NCBI GenBank assembly: GCA_014529385.2
Contig: CM043971.1
Location: 83,249,340-83,313,339 of the forward strand
From: Adiantum capillus-veneris
Taxonomy: Eukaryota; Streptophyta; Polypodiopsida; Polypodiales; Pteridaceae
Length of the DNA stretch: 64,000 nt
Direction of reading: 5' to 3'
Shown here: positions 11,132 through 22,274 of the stretch, in pieces
Layout: the number at the start of each line of letters is the position of its first letter
How positions within the stretch are numbered: position 1 is the stretch's first letter
Notes under the pieces: generated by a model
What the model was told of the DNA's origin: nothing
Seen by the model: only the letters and a program-made list of their open reading frames with translations
Database searches by the model: none
Program-made: the position numbers and the translations under genes

Positions 11132-13505
11132 TGATAGCCGTTTTTCGGCTCTTTGTAATTGCCACAGTGAGTTACCTCACCCTACCAAAATCACCCAAAC
11201 ACTGTGGCTATCCCTACCATTTCACTGTACATAGGCGTGCGTGAGTCACGGGACTTTTCCCATATCTTCTTAAAAAACCCTTAATTAGCTAGTCATTGGG
11301 CTAGTTGAGCCAAAAAAAATAATAAAAATAAAAAGTATAAGTATATTATGGCCCATGCGTATGTAAATATTTCTTTGTATATAGGGTCTAAATAAAAGTT
11401 TTTTTCATAATTATTTTGGTATTTATTTAAATATTTCTACCTAGGTGTGTGTTATTTATGCTCTGTACATTGCCTCACCATTACCATAATTTTTTCTTAC
11501 CATTTTTCATACTCTTTATTCCATATAGAAATATTTTCATGTAAACTTCTCTTATAATTGGTACAACTCCACCCCAACAAAAATCCAAAAAAACTAGTTT
11601 TATTTATGTGTATATTTTTTCACTATTGTGATTTTTTCCTTCCTACATCTATTTTGTTTTTTTCTAAAAAATTAGAACACCAAAAATATTTATCTTTTTA
11701 TAATAGCCTCATAATGAGAGAGATTTCTTTTGACCCCTTTATATTTTTTTCACTTATATTATTTATATTTGACATGTACATATTTTTTAGACCCCTCAAT
11801 ATTTGATTTTCTTAGTTGTACTATTCACTTATATCATAATCTCAACAATATCTTCAATTATAGACCTACCAAATAAGGTCAAGGGTAGGTGGCATGCATA
11901 CATGCACTATGGAGGGCTCACTCTTGGAGGTATTCAAAAGAATCATCCAAAGAAGGACCCCACAAGGACCTTGTGCAGTGGAAAAAAACGGTCGGTTTTG
12001 CTGAATTTTTAAAGTTCACTTGCTCTCCGAATTTGAAAAGGTGATACAAACAAAAGTTGTAGCTCGTGAGCTGAACTTTTGCCTCAAATGTTTTCATATT
12101 TTTTTGAGCTACGAGCTGTGAGCTATGATTTTATTAGTGGAACCCAGTTTTCCCATGCTATGCAGCCACACTCTCTCTTCCACTTTATCATTTTCCTCTT
12201 TCACACACACTTCTCCACTCATCATCCCCACCTCTCTCACCACTCCTCTCTACACCCTACTCACCTTCTCCTCAACCTTCAAGAATAAGAGAAACCATGG
12301 TGAAATCATACCTCCCACACACAATTCCATTCCAAAATTGACCACCTAGTCTCATTTTTTCCTCTTCCAACTTACCCATATCTATGAAAAAACCACAAAA
12401 TTCAGCCTCTTCTCTTAAAAGACAGCATCATGGTGGTTGATTACTCAGCTTCAATTACCTTGTCTCTCAAGGAAGGTCAAGAGTGGAGAAAAAATGTATC
12501 GTCAAAGCTAGTGGACCGTCAACAAGCGTCAAAATTGGCCCTACTCAAGACACTTGGAGCATCAACCTTGTAAGAAATCCACCTTTTCTTACCTCTTAAG
12601 AGTTTTTCTTCCTTATTTGTATCCTACATGGATACTCCCATTGTAAATATCCAATTCCATTTGTAAATTAATACTAACTCTACTAACACTAACCCACTAT
12701 GAAAAGTCCTATCACCTCCATTTCTCTCCTCTCTCTTTCCCCACCAACTTCTTGATAATTCCAAGAAAAAGAAATTAGATAAATGACTGAAAATCTAACC
12801 CAACCATGGTTAGAGGAGTAACCCTAGCCTTCAAAATTGCTATAAAAGGAGGGTGTGGCTAGCACAAAAGGGGGAGCCATAAGCAAGAGCACTATGCTAT
12901 AGCTTGAGAAGCCAAGCTCAACCTCTCTAGAAGGAGCTCTTGAGTGGAAGCTCATTGTCTTATGCATGTGCATGTGTTGTAATAGGGGATTAGCAAGGGA
13001 ACTCTATGCCATTGTAAGAGAGAGAGTGATCATTCAATTGAGAGTAGGAAATCTATCATTTCTCCTACTAGTGTAAGCCCAACATTCGCTGGATCAAGGA
13101 GGGTGGATTTGGACTAAGCTTGGATACTTTGTCTCCCTTCCAACGTGAAGTAATGGACAACAATGATGCGTAAGTGTCTTGGTGTTTTTTGTTAAGTTCT
13201 TGATAGCTTGTCTCTGGTGTTGTCATCAATCTAGCCATAAATCCCACATACTGTAAGAGGGCGACAGGGTGGAGAGGACTCCCCTGGCCTTAAGACAGTG
13301 ATTGGGGTGGCTTTTCTTGTGATGTGTTGTGGTGAAATTTACGCAAGCTATGTTGAACAAATACTAATCTCACTTTGATTTGTCATGACAGATTTGTAAG
13401 AAGGTATTATTGCAACAAGCACCCCCTCCCCCTTTCTCTCTCTTTCTTAAATATATAGTTGTGTTTGCTTGATCATTGCCGATACGTCTCAAAGCAGCCC
13501 GAGCA

Positions 13506-13559
<54 letters not shown>

Positions 13560-13732
13560 GCGTCCTAGTTCGCATCCAAAACTAGGTGGTGCCCCAAATT
13601 TGTGTAGGGTTAGGTTGCGGGTTTGTGTGTGTGTTTGTTGTTTTTTCCCAACCCCAACCCAATTGAGAAGCATGGGAGCCTAGAAGAGTGCTTGGAGGCC
13701 ACTCTTCTTGTTGCCCGCCCCAGACCGCCTCA
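11132..13732 (+). repeat. 5' LTR of the Tat element
   Basis: 2601 bp, starting TGATAGCC and ending CCTCA. It carries a TATA box at 12841 and a CT microsatellite of about 50 bp at 13508-13557. The several 60-80-codon ORFs inside are repeated in the 3' LTR and have no coding signature. Promoter and terminator functions of the element reside here. Confidence 0.93.
12841..12848 (+). promoter_or_regulatory. TATA box of the 5' LTR
   Basis: TATAAAAG in the context GCTATAAAAGGAGGGTG, 891 bp before the LTR end. The same box occurs at 21357-21364 in the 3' LTR. Transcription of the element would be expected to begin about 30 bp downstream. Confidence 0.6.
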
Positions 13733-13735
13733 AAT

Positions 13736-13753
13736 TGGTGCCCCCATTGAGGA
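13736..13753 (+). promoter_or_regulatory. primer-binding site of the Tat element
   Basis: TGGTGCCCCCATTGAGGA starts three bases after the 5' LTR. TGG pairs with the CCA end of a tRNA. I could not assign the tRNA. Confidence 0.6.
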
Positions 13754-13807
13754 CGGCTTGTGTATGTTTTGTGTAGGCTCAACCTTTAGTATAATCAAGT
13801 AGCTTGC

Positions 13808-14020
13808 ATGAATCACGAGAATTTGTATGATCCCTTCATTCCCATTGCAAGGCAAAAGGTACACATAATTGTTAGTACTAAGTTGCAATTTCAACGTGTA
13901 ATTCGTAGAATTTTAGGTCCTCTTAGGTTGGCAGAGATAAACGCATCAGTAAATCCTTTTATTTTGCCTCTCATTAGGTATGACCTTAGTTTGGACGTCT
14001 ATATTTTTGTTTTGTTTTAA
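13808..14020 (+). CDS. small leader ORF A (70 aa), paralogue of leader ORF B
   Basis: This short ORF lies between the primer-binding site and gag. Its product aligns with the next ORF: KVHIIVSTKLQFQ against RVNIAISRKIHFQ, then NPFILPLI against NPIILPLI, and LDVYIFVLF against FDVNIFILL. Several codons differ only silently (AAT/AAC, TTG/CTA, CTC/CTT, GAC/GAT, GTC/GTG), and one Ser pair uses AGT against TCA, which changes all three bases. That pattern suggests the protein was once selected. No known domain, signal or membrane segment was recognised. It could alternatively be a duplicated non-coding leader segment that happens to stay open. Confidence 0.4.
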   Translation: MNHENLYDPFIPIARQKVHIIVSTKLQFQRVIRRILGPLRLAEINASVNPFILPLIRYDLSLDVYIFVLF

Positions 14021-14041
14021 GAATTAGGTCATGCATAGACC

Positions 14042-14260
14042 ATGGATAATGGCCCAGGAATACAGGTTTTTCCCTTTCATTTCACTCCACACATTAGAGT
14101 AAACATTGCAATTAGTAGAAAAATCCATTTTCAACAACGTATGGTATTCATGTTTGGTGCCCAAAGAGCAGGAGAAATTCTCGCATCACCAAACCCTATC
14201 ATTCTACCTCTTATTGATTATCATAGGTCATTTGATGTGAATATTTTTATTTTGTTGTAG
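14042..14260 (+). CDS. small leader ORF B (72 aa), paralogue of leader ORF A
   Basis: This is the second of two related short ORFs upstream of gag, starting 21 bp after ORF A ends. It shares the spaced pattern GEI-x-AS-x-NP-x-ILPLI-x-Y and the ending DV-x-IF-x-L with ORF A. It ends 84 bp before the gag-pol ATG. The two may arise from a tandem duplication of about 240 bp in the leader. Function unknown; the same caveat as for ORF A applies. Confidence 0.4.
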   Translation: MDNGPGIQVFPFHFTPHIRVNIAISRKIHFQQRMVFMFGAQRAGEILASPNPIILPLIDYHRSFDVNIFILL

Positions 14261-14344
14261 AATAGATTGCAATTTAGAAAATATTATTGTGTAAATCTTT
14301 TAAAGAAAGAAAAAACAAAAACGCATCACTTTGAAATCAATTGA

Positions 14345-17300
14345 ATGGAGAGCCAACGCCAAATGTCTGGATATCCTCTTTTCTTTGGAGAGCCTGGAGA
14401 GGATGCAGAATTATTTTTAGCAAATTTCAAGATGTCTTGCTGTATCAAGAGGATAGTAACCGATCAAGAACATGTAGAAATGTTTGAGGTGGTCCTTAGG
14501 AAAGATGCTAGTACTTGGTTTGACTCTTTTCCTGAGGAAGTTAAGGGGAATTACACAGAAGTTTTGAATCGTTTTAAGAGATACTTCTTTGATCCCCAAA
14601 ACACTCAGAAATTATGGCAAGACATTGTTTCTCATAAGCAAAAAGACTTAGATGACTACTACTTGTACAAGCAAGAGTTTCTACGTCTTTGGGCTCTATG
14701 GATACGAAATGTTGCTAACCCTAGTGATGGTGCAAAATTTCTAAAGAAGGAGAGGTTCATAGCCGGACTCTTTCCTGACCTTAAGGTAAAAGTTGAGGCG
14801 GGTGCACCTGCTACCTTTGATGCAGCTGAAACTAGGGCTACTGAGAAGTATAGGAAACTCAAGTGCTTAAGGGGAGAGGTTCCAATAGAAGGTCTTAGAC
14901 CCAAAGGTAAGTCACAAGCATCAACATCTAGGGAGCTTCCTGAGGTAACGGCTGAAGTGATTGAGAAGTTAAATGAATCTTTAAGCAGCCTGTCAATTCA
15001 CCTTGCACAAGCTGTAGGTCCAAAGGGACAAGCAAAGAAGTCAGAAGAGCGAGATCCACCACGAACTAGGAGAGTCTTGCAATGTTGGAATTGCGGAGAG
15101 TCTGGACATGGGATGTATAACTGTCCTTGGCCCCGTGGAGAGCCAGGGAGACCTAACTTGAATTACCCAGTGATGAATGCAGGAGAAGGGGCTGGTCAAC
15201 AACGAAGGCTTCTACAAAGGCCAAATGGACCAAGACCACCTCCACAAGGGGTAGAAGGAGTTCCACCTTTGCCAGATCCAAATGTGCATGTGGTAGAGGT
15301 GACAAACTCAAATGAGGTTGACATGGAAGCAAATGGCATTAAGCGTGGCCGAGGAAAAGGTAAAGAGAAAGAGGGTGTCCCATCACAGAGTGACCATGGA
15401 CAAGGCAAGAAGGCAAAGGAGACCAAGGAAGCTAAGAGGACTCGACGTCGTATCAATCTCCAAGACTTCCCTCTTGGACATGGTATGGCTCCATACAACC
15501 TGTTGGAAGACATGCGAGGTAAGGGTCCTGATATCTCATGGCCTCAGTTTCTTGCATTATGCCCACAAGTTAGGAGGGATTTAACAAAGGCAGTTAGCAC
15601 TAGGAGAAAGGTAAAAGAGAGTTTTCCTGTTGTAAAAATTGCACATGCTGAAATGAACGAGGATATTACACCTGTGCTAGATTGTTACATAAAAGGAAGA
15701 TTGGTTAGAAAAGGTCTAGTGGATGGGGGTGCACAAATTTGCATCATGACAAAAGGGCTCATGCAAAGACTAGGCATGCACATCCATGAGACACCTGAAA
15801 TCAAAGTGAAAATGGCAAACAATAGCAAGTCTAGGTGCGTAGGCATTTGTAAAAATGTTTTTGTGGAGGCTTTTGGCATTAAGAAGGCAGTGGATTTCTA
15901 TGTCATGTCTACCAAGGGAAATGGTTACCCATTTATCCTAGGAAGACCATGGCTAATGAAAATGCGAGATTTGCAGGATTGGGAGAGTGGAAAGCTAATT
16001 TGCAGGAATGACAATCACAAGAAGGTTGTCTTTGACATGAAGGAGCAACGCCAAGAGGAGCTCCATGAAGAAACATCTCGAAGTGAGACGGAAGAAGATT
16101 GGACTGAAAACACTTCAGAAGAAGAAAGTAGCGGCAGCATTACTGAAGAGGAGTCCTCCATTGAAGTCATGGGGGTAAGGTTTAAGCCAAACAACCAGGA
16201 GACCTCTTCTCGAGGTTTGGAAGAGGTAGGTTCCCAAGAGAACCAAAAGGTGGAAGATGAAGGAATGTTAGAAGGTATGTTGTCTACAACACTTACAAAG
16301 GATGAAAGAGAGGAGTTCAAATGTGTGCTAAGGAAATTTCCGAGGCTTTTTGCTAAAGACTACACCGATGTGCATGGAGTAGATGTTGTTCAACACAAGA
16401 TTGAGTTGAAGCCAGAGGCCACACCTAAGGCTCAAAAGCTACGAAGGCTAGGAGTCATTAAGGAGCAGGCTCTACTCAAAGAGGTAAGAAAGCTTCTAGC
16501 AGCAGGTTTCATTTATCCAGTGGAGAATTCAGAGTGGGTCTCTCCTGTTGTTGTCACTCCTAAGAAAAATGGCAAGTGGAGGGTGTGTGTGGATTATCGT
16601 CCCCTCAATGAGGCAACAAAAAGAGATCACTTTCCCCTCCCATTTCAGGATGAGATACTAAATGAGGTAGCTGGTCATGAGAAGTACACTGTGTGTGATG
16701 GCTACTCAGGTTACTTTCAAATAGGGATTGCATTGGAGGATCAATTGAAAACAACCTTTATCACTCCTTGGGGCTGTTATGCTTTTAGAGTCATGCCATT
16801 TGGTCTGACAAATGCTCCTGCAACATTCCAACGTTTCATGAACATGGTGTTTCAAGCATTCTTTGGAAAGTCAATTAGGGTGTTCATTGATGATTTCTAT
16901 ATTTATAGCTCAAAATCATTGCATCTACAAAGGGTAGAAGAAGGTTTAAAGAAGCTCTACGACATGGGAGGTCAACTCAACCCCGACAAGTGCCACATAG
17001 GTGAGGATGAAGTGATCTTGCTCGGTCACAAGGTTTCCTATAAAGGCATTGAGGTGGATCCTTCAAAGGCAAAGTCTCTTATTGAGCTCCCATCACCGAA
17101 GAGTCTTAAGGAGGTCATCTCTTTCATTCAGAAGGTGAAGTATATGTCACGCTTCATTCACTTAGCCTCGGAGTTGCTTCATCCTTTGCAAAAGTTGACA
17201 CAACAAGTAGAATTTGCATGGTCTGATGATCTTGAAGAGTATTTTTGTAACATTAAAGTCATTTTGTCAGAGCTACCAACACTCATGCCTCCTTGTTGGG

Positions 17301-18394
17301 AGTACACATTCTTTGTTAGCTCTAGTGTTGGAAGGGAAACAATTGGTGCTGTGTTGCTACAACAAGATCCCCACAGTACAAGGATGCAACCCATCTACTT
17401 TGCTAGTAGGGTCATGAATGCTTTGGAGAGAGACTACACAGAAGCAGAACTCATGATGCTTTCTCTCATGTTTGCGGTGAGAAAGTTTAGATCCTACCTG
17501 CTACCAAAAACTTTTGTAATTCTCACTGCAGAGAATTTGTTCCCTTGGGTGTCATCTCAAATGAATCTTAGTACTAGGATCTCAAAGTGGATTATGGTGT
17601 TGCAAGAGTTCCAATACTCTTTCAAGGTAGAAGATAGTGTGCGTGCACAATTGGCAAGGATTCTCATTTATAGGGTGCATGAAAAGGAGATTAAGGTGCC
17701 TGAAGTAAAGACCCTACCATTACCACCACCAAAAAGTATTCCTAATGCTTTTACCTTGTTCTTTGATGGAGCTTTTCGTCGAGCCACAGGAAAAGCAGGG
17801 GGAGGGCTAGTGTTGCTCAACCCAAGTGGAGAGGTGGTCATGAAAGAGATGTTCAATCTATCAGGTTCAACTAGCAACAATGAAGCAGAATACGACACAC
17901 TACTTCATGGTTTGAAGATGTGCATTGGCCAAGGGATAAAACGTCTCATGGTAAAGGGAGATGCACTTCTCATTGTTAAACAGATTTTAGGCATTTGGGC
18001 ATGCAAGAACGAAAGCTTAAGGACAAAAGTTCATGCCATTTGTAGATTGTTTAATCAATTTGAAGAAGTGCAACTATATCATATTCCTAGGAAACAGAAT
18101 GAAGATGTTGATTTACTTGCACAGCAAGTAGTTACATGTGTTGAGAAAGAAGTGCAGGTCATCATGGTGGCAGCAACTGTCAAGCAACCGAGATACCAGG
18201 GATTGGAGTCATTGACTCCCATTATTAGCTACATTTTGGAGGGCGAGTTTCCACAAGACTTCACGAAGTCTCATAAGAGCAGACTCATGAAGAAGGCAAG
18301 CGCATATCTCTTCCTAGAAGCTCCCTCTATCAAAGAGGGAGGGATCAAGTATGCAGAAGAGTACCAAATATTGAGGAAATTCCAGCCATTCTAA
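14345..18394 (+). CDS. Tat-type gag-pol: gag, zinc knuckle, protease, RT, two RNase H domains
   Basis: 1349 codons open. Gag is N-terminal. A CCHC knuckle (CWNCGESGHGMYNC) lies near residue 246, and an acidic Ser/Glu linker near 580-620. The retropepsin site is DGGAQI (about residue 459), the Asp-Gly-Gly form common in this lineage. RT has VCVDYRPLNE (about 747), MPFGLTNAPATFQ (about 820) and the catalytic VFIDDF (about 846). RNase H 1 covers about 990-1110. A second, archaeal-like RNase H (FTLFFDGAF, about 1138, and NNEAEY) follows, which is diagnostic of Tat elements. The ORF ends early: near 18312-18330 the frame slips and the last residues (after YLFLEAPS) are out of frame, while the true continuation (RRVPNIEEIPAI) lies in the integrase frame. 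The gene would therefore make no integrase unless ribosomes shift; a simple indel is more likely. Confidence 0.92.
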   Translation: MESQRQMSGYPLFFGEPGEDAELFLANFKMSCCIKRIVTDQEHVEMFEVVLRKDASTWFDSFPEEVKGNYTEVLNRFKRYFFDPQNTQKLWQDIVSHKQKDLDDYYLYKQEFLRLWALWIRNVANPSDGAKFLKKERFIAGLFPDLKVKVEAGAPATFDAAETRATEKYRKLKCLRGEVPIEGLRPKGKSQASTSRELPEVTAEVIEKLNESLSSLSIHLAQAVGPKGQAKKSEERDPPRTRRVLQCWNCGESGHGMYNCPWPRGEPGRPNLNYPVMNAGEGAGQQRRLLQRPNGPRPPPQGVEGVPPLPDPNVHVVEVTNSNEVDMEANGIKRGRGKGKEKEGVPSQSDHGQGKKAKETKEAKRTRRRINLQDFPLGHGMAPYNLLEDMRGKGPDISWPQFLALCPQVRRDLTKAVSTRRKVKESFPVVKIAHAEMNEDITPVLDCYIKGRLVRKGLVDGGAQICIMTKGLMQRLGMHIHETPEIKVKMANNSKSRCVGICKNVFVEAFGIKKAVDFYVMSTKGNGYPFILGRPWLMKMRDLQDWESGKLICRNDNHKKVVFDMKEQRQEELHEETSRSETEEDWTENTSEEESSGSITEEESSIEVMGVRFKPNNQETSSRGLEEVGSQENQKVEDEGMLEGMLSTTLTKDEREEFKCVLRKFPRLFAKDYTDVHGVDVVQHKIELKPEATPKAQKLRRLGVIKEQALLKEVRKLLAAGFIYPVENSEWVSPVVVTPKKNGKWRVCVDYRPLNEATKRDHFPLPFQDEILNEVAGHEKYTVCDGYSGYFQIGIALEDQLKTTFITPWGCYAFRVMPFGLTNAPATFQRFMNMVFQAFFGKSIRVFIDDFYIYSSKSLHLQRVEEGLKKLYDMGGQLNPDKCHIGEDEVILLGHKVSYKGIEVDPSKAKSLIELPSPKSLKEVISFIQKVKYMSRFIHLASELLHPLQKLTQQVEFAWSDDLEEYFCNIKVILSELPTLMPPCWEYTFFVSSSVGRETIGAVLLQQDPHSTRMQPIYFASRVMNALERDYTEAELMMLSLMFAVRKFRSYLLPKTFVILTAENLFPWVSSQMNLSTRISKWIMVLQEFQYSFKVEDSVRAQLARILIYRVHEKEIKVPEVKTLPLPPPKSIPNAFTLFFDGAFRRATGKAGGGLVLLNPSGEVVMKEMFNLSGSTSNNEAEYDTLLHGLKMCIGQGIKRLMVKGDALLIVKQILGIWACKNESLRTKVHAICRLFNQFEEVQLYHIPRKQNEDVDLLAQQVVTCVEKEVQVIMVAATVKQPRYQGLESLTPIISYILEGEFPQDFTKSHKSRLMKKASAYLFLEAPSIKEGGIKYAEEYQILRKFQPF

Positions 18395-19620
18395 AAGGTT
18401 TGCATGAAGAAGCATGTGGTGGTCATTTTGCCCAAGAATTAACTGTGAAGAAGATTTTGCTTGTGGGGTATGTTTGGCCAAGTCTGCATGTGGATGTCCA
18501 ACATTGGTGTAAAAGTTGTCACAATTGTCAGGTAAATGGGAATAGAAGATTGGTTTATGGTCCAAGGCAAATAGTGCTTGCAAATGGACCCTTTGAAAAG
18601 TGGGGCATTGATGCTATGGGTCCTCTGCCTAGGACAAAAAATGGTAAACTCTACATTCTAGTGGCTGTAGACTATATGACTAGGTGGGTGGAAGCTCAAA
18701 GTGTGGCAAGAGTGAATGAGAGGACAGTTAGCAAGTTTGTGTACAATCACATTTGTTGCAAATTTGGCACACCTTTGGATATTGTTTCTGATAATGGTCC
18801 AGGGTTTAGGAAGGGCTTGCTCACAGAAGTTTGTGAAGAGCTTCACATTATACATCGTCATAGCACACCATACTACCCACAGTCAAATGGTTTGGTGGAG
18901 AAGGCTAATGGTGTCATTGCAGGAATCATTAGAAAGATGGTGCAAAACAACACAAAATTATGGGATGACTTCTTGGATGGTGCCTTGTGGGCATATCGAA
19001 CCACATATAGGGAAGACACGGAGTTCACACCATTTCACTTGGTCTATGGTCAAGAGGCTTTACAGCCAATTGAACTAAACATTCCAACAATGCGACTTCA
19101 TGGCAAATCAGCACAAGATGATCAAGAAGCATGGATGGATCGACTTCTTACCTTAGCTGAGCTTGAGTGGAAAAGAGAAGCAGCATACGAGTGCTATAAG
19201 AGGAAAGCCACACAGACAAAGGAGAAGCTTGACAAGAAACTGAAGGACAAAGGCATCAATGAAGGAGATCTTGTGCTAAGGTATGACAATCGACTCGATA
19301 ATCGTTTTGATGCCAAGTTTGAAACTAGATGGCAAGGGCCATACATAGTCAAGAAGGCTTTCAATTCAAGTTACTATCAACTTATGGACTTGAATGGGAA
19401 AGAGCACTCCAGGAAGGTAAACGGCTATCGCTTGAAGCCTTACTTGAGTCGCCTTCTACCAAAGGATCTACCAGAGCAAAAGGCAACTATCTCATGTAAG
19501 TATTGTTCCATGAAGCATGAGTGTAACACAAACCAAAATTCCAAGGGGCCAAACAATGAAGATCTTGTCAAGGACTCTGAAGCACTCTCTTTGGAAAAGA
19601 TTCTTTATGATGGTACATGA
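18320..19620 (+). CDS. integrase part of the Tat pol, shifted frame
   Basis: The frame opens around 18320, and its first start-like codon in the track is TTG at 18400, so it has no start of its own. It holds the HHCC zinc region (HEEACGGHF, then CKSCHNC), the core with GIDAMG, SDNGPGF and NGLVEKANG, and a C-terminal GPY-type segment (WQGPYIVKKAF). The second Asp and the Glu are exactly 35 residues apart, so the D,D(35)E site is intact. The enzyme inserts the cDNA into the host chromosome. It follows gag-pol with an apparent one-base frame change. A C-terminal extension of about 60 codons has no known domain. Confidence 0.88.
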
Positions 19621-19635
19621 ATATACCATCATCCT

Positions 19636-19644
19636 GGGGGAGGG
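19636..19644 (+). promoter_or_regulatory. polypurine tract of the Tat element
   Basis: GGGGGAGGG lies four bases upstream of the 3' LTR, where plus-strand DNA synthesis is primed. Confidence 0.7.
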
Positions 19645-19648
19645 CTAA

Positions 19649-22021
19649 TGATAGCCGTTTTTCGGCTCTTTGTAATTGCCACAGTGAGTTACCTCACCCT
19701 ACCAAAATCACCCAAACACTGTGGCTATCCCTACCATTTCACTGTACATAGGCGTGCGCGAGTCACGGGACTTTTCCCATATCTTCTTAAAAAACCCTTA
19801 ATTAGCTAGTCATTGGGCTAGTTGAGCCAAAAAAATTAAAAAAATTAAAAAGTATAAGTATATTATGGCCCATGCGTATGTAAATATTTCTTTGTATATA
19901 GGGCCTAAATAAAAGTTTTTTTCATAATTATTTTGGTATTTATTTGAATATTTCTACCTAGGTGTGTGTTATTTATGCTCTGTACATTGCCTCACCATTA
20001 CCATAATTTTTTCTTACCATTTTTCATACTCTTTATTCCATATAGAAATATTTTCATGTAAGCTTCTCTTATAATTGGTGTAACTCCACCCCAACAAAAA
20101 TCCAAAAAAACTAGTTTTATTTATGTGTATATTTTTTCACTATTGTGATTTTTCCCTTCCTACATCTATTTTGTTTTTTTCTAAAAAATTAGAACACCAA
20201 AAATATTTATCTTTTTATGGTAGCCTCATAATGAGAGAGATTTCTTTTGACCCCTTTATATTTTTTTCACTTATATTATTTATATTTGACATGTACATAT
20301 TTTTTAGACCCCTCAATATTTGATTTTCTTAGTTGTACTATTCACTTATATCATAATCTCAACAATATCTTCAATTATAGACCTACCAAATAAGGTCAAG
20401 GGTAGGTGGCATGCATACATGCACTATGGAGGGCTCACTCTTGGAGGTATTCAAAAGAATCATCCAAAGAAGGACCCCACAAGGACCTTGTGCAGTGGAA
20501 AAAAATGGTCGGTTTTGCTGAATTTTTAAAGTTCACTTGCTCTCCGAATTTGAAAAGGTGATACAAACAAAAGTTGTAGCTCGTGAGCTGAACTTTTGCC
20601 TCAAATTTTTTCATATTTTTTTGAGCTACGAGCTGTGAGCTATGATTTTATTAGTGGACCCCAGTTTTCCCATGCTATGCAGCCACACTCTCTCTTCCAC
20701 TTTATCATTTTCCTCTTTCACACACACTTCTCCACTCATCATCCCCACCTCTCTCACCACTCCTCTCTGCATCCTACTCACCTTCTCCTCAACCTTGAAG
20801 AATAAGAGAAACCATGGTGAACTCATACCTCCCACACACAATTCCATTCCAAAATTGACCACCTAGTCTCATTTTTTCTCTTCCAAATTACCCATATCTA
20901 TAAAAAAACCACAAAATTCAGCCTCTTCTCTTAAAAGACAGCATCATGGTGGTTGATTACTCAGCTTCAATTACCTTGTCTCTCAAGGAAGGTCAAGAGT
21001 GGAGAAAAAATGTACCGTCAAAGCTAGTGGACCGTCAACAAGCGTCAAAATTGGCCCTACTCAAGACACTTGGAGCATCAACCTTGTAAGAAATCCACCT
21101 TTTCTTACCTCTTAAGAGTTTTTCTTCCTTATTTGTATCCTACATGGATACTCCCATTGTAAATATCCAATTCCATTTGTAAATTAATACTAACTCTACT
21201 AACACTAACCCACTATGAAAAGTCCTATCACCTCCATTTCTCTCCTCTCTCTTTCCCCACCAACTTCTTGATAATTCCAAGAAAACGAAATTAGATAAAT
21301 GGCTGAAAATCTAACCCAACCATGGTTAGAGGAGTAACCCTAGCCTTCAAAATTGCTATAAAAGGAGGGTGTGGCTAGCACAAAAGGGGGAGCCATAAGC
21401 AAGAGCACTATGCTATAGCTTGAGAAGCCAAGCTCAACCTCTCTAGAAGGAGCTCTTGAGTGGAAGCTCATTGTCTTATGCATGTGCATGTGTTGTAATA
21501 GGGGATTAGCAAGGGAACTCTATGCCATTGTAAGAGAGAGAGTGATCATTCAATTGAGAGTAGGAAATCTATCATTTCTCCTACTAGTGTAAGCCCAACA
21601 TTCGCTGGATCAAGGAGGGTGGATTTGGACTAAGCTTGGATACTTTGTCTCCCTTCCAACGTGAAGTAATGGACAACAATGATGCGTAAGTGTCTTGGTG
21701 TTTTTTGTTAAGTTCTTGATAGCTTGTCTCTGGTGTTGTCATCAATCTAGCCATAAATCCCACATACTGTAAGAGGGCGACAGAGTGGAGAGGACTCCCC
21801 TGGCCTTAAGACAGTGATTGGGGTGGCTTTTCTTGTGATGTGTTGTGGTGAAATTTACGCAAGCTATGTTGAACAAATACTAATCTCACTTTGATTTGTC
21901 ATGACAGATTTGTAAGAAGGTATTATTGCAACAAGCACCCCCTCCCCCTTTCTCTCTCTTTCTTAAATATATAGTTGTGTTTGCTTGATCATTGCCGATA
22001 CGTCTCAAAGCAGCCCGAGCA

Positions 22022-22102
<81 letters not shown>

Positions 22103-22274
22103 CGTCCTAGTTCGCATCCAAAACTAGGTGGTGCCCCAAATTTGTGTAGGGTTAGGTTGCGGGTTTGTGTGTGTGTTTGTTGTTTTTTCCCAACCCCAAC
22201 CCAATTGAGCAGCATGGGAGCTTAGAAGAGTGCTTGGAGGCCACTCTTCTTGTTGCCCGCCCCAGACCGCATCA
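19649..22274 (+). repeat. 3' LTR of the Tat element
   Basis: 2626 bp, nearly identical to the 5' LTR. Its CT tract (22025-22098, about 74 bp) is about 24 bp longer than in the 5' LTR and explains the length difference. It ends CATCA before the CTAG duplication. A TATA box occurs at 21357-21364. Confidence 0.93.

Larger units (their letters stand above)
11132..22274 (+). mobile_element. nearly complete Tat-lineage Ty3 LTR retrotransposon, nested insertion
   Basis: LTRs at 11132-13732 and 19649-22274 both start TGATAGCCG and end TCA. The 4-bp duplication CTAG flanks the element (11128-11131 and 22275-22278), and the host repeat resumes exactly on the other side. A primer-binding site, a polypurine tract, gag-pol and integrase are all present in canonical order. 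The two LTRs differ at roughly 25-30 visible sites over 2.55 kb, about 1%, so the insertion is recent compared with the decayed element around it. A frameshift separates the RT/RNase H part from integrase. Two RNase H domains and about 2.6-kb LTRs place it in the Tat group. Confidence 0.93.

Noticed and set aside
11558-12349. Several 60-80-codon ORFs, repeated at 20123-20866
   Set aside because: They lie inside the LTRs and are present in both copies only because the LTRs are duplicates. No domain and no silent-change pattern.
14417-16320. Minus-strand ORFs under the Tat gag-pol
   Set aside because: Shadows of the plus-strand coding frame.
18320-18410. Programmed ribosomal frameshift in the Tat pol
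   Set aside because: No obvious slippery heptamer is visible and the shift lies inside a conserved linker. A simple indel is the simpler reading; only comparison with other copies could revive it.
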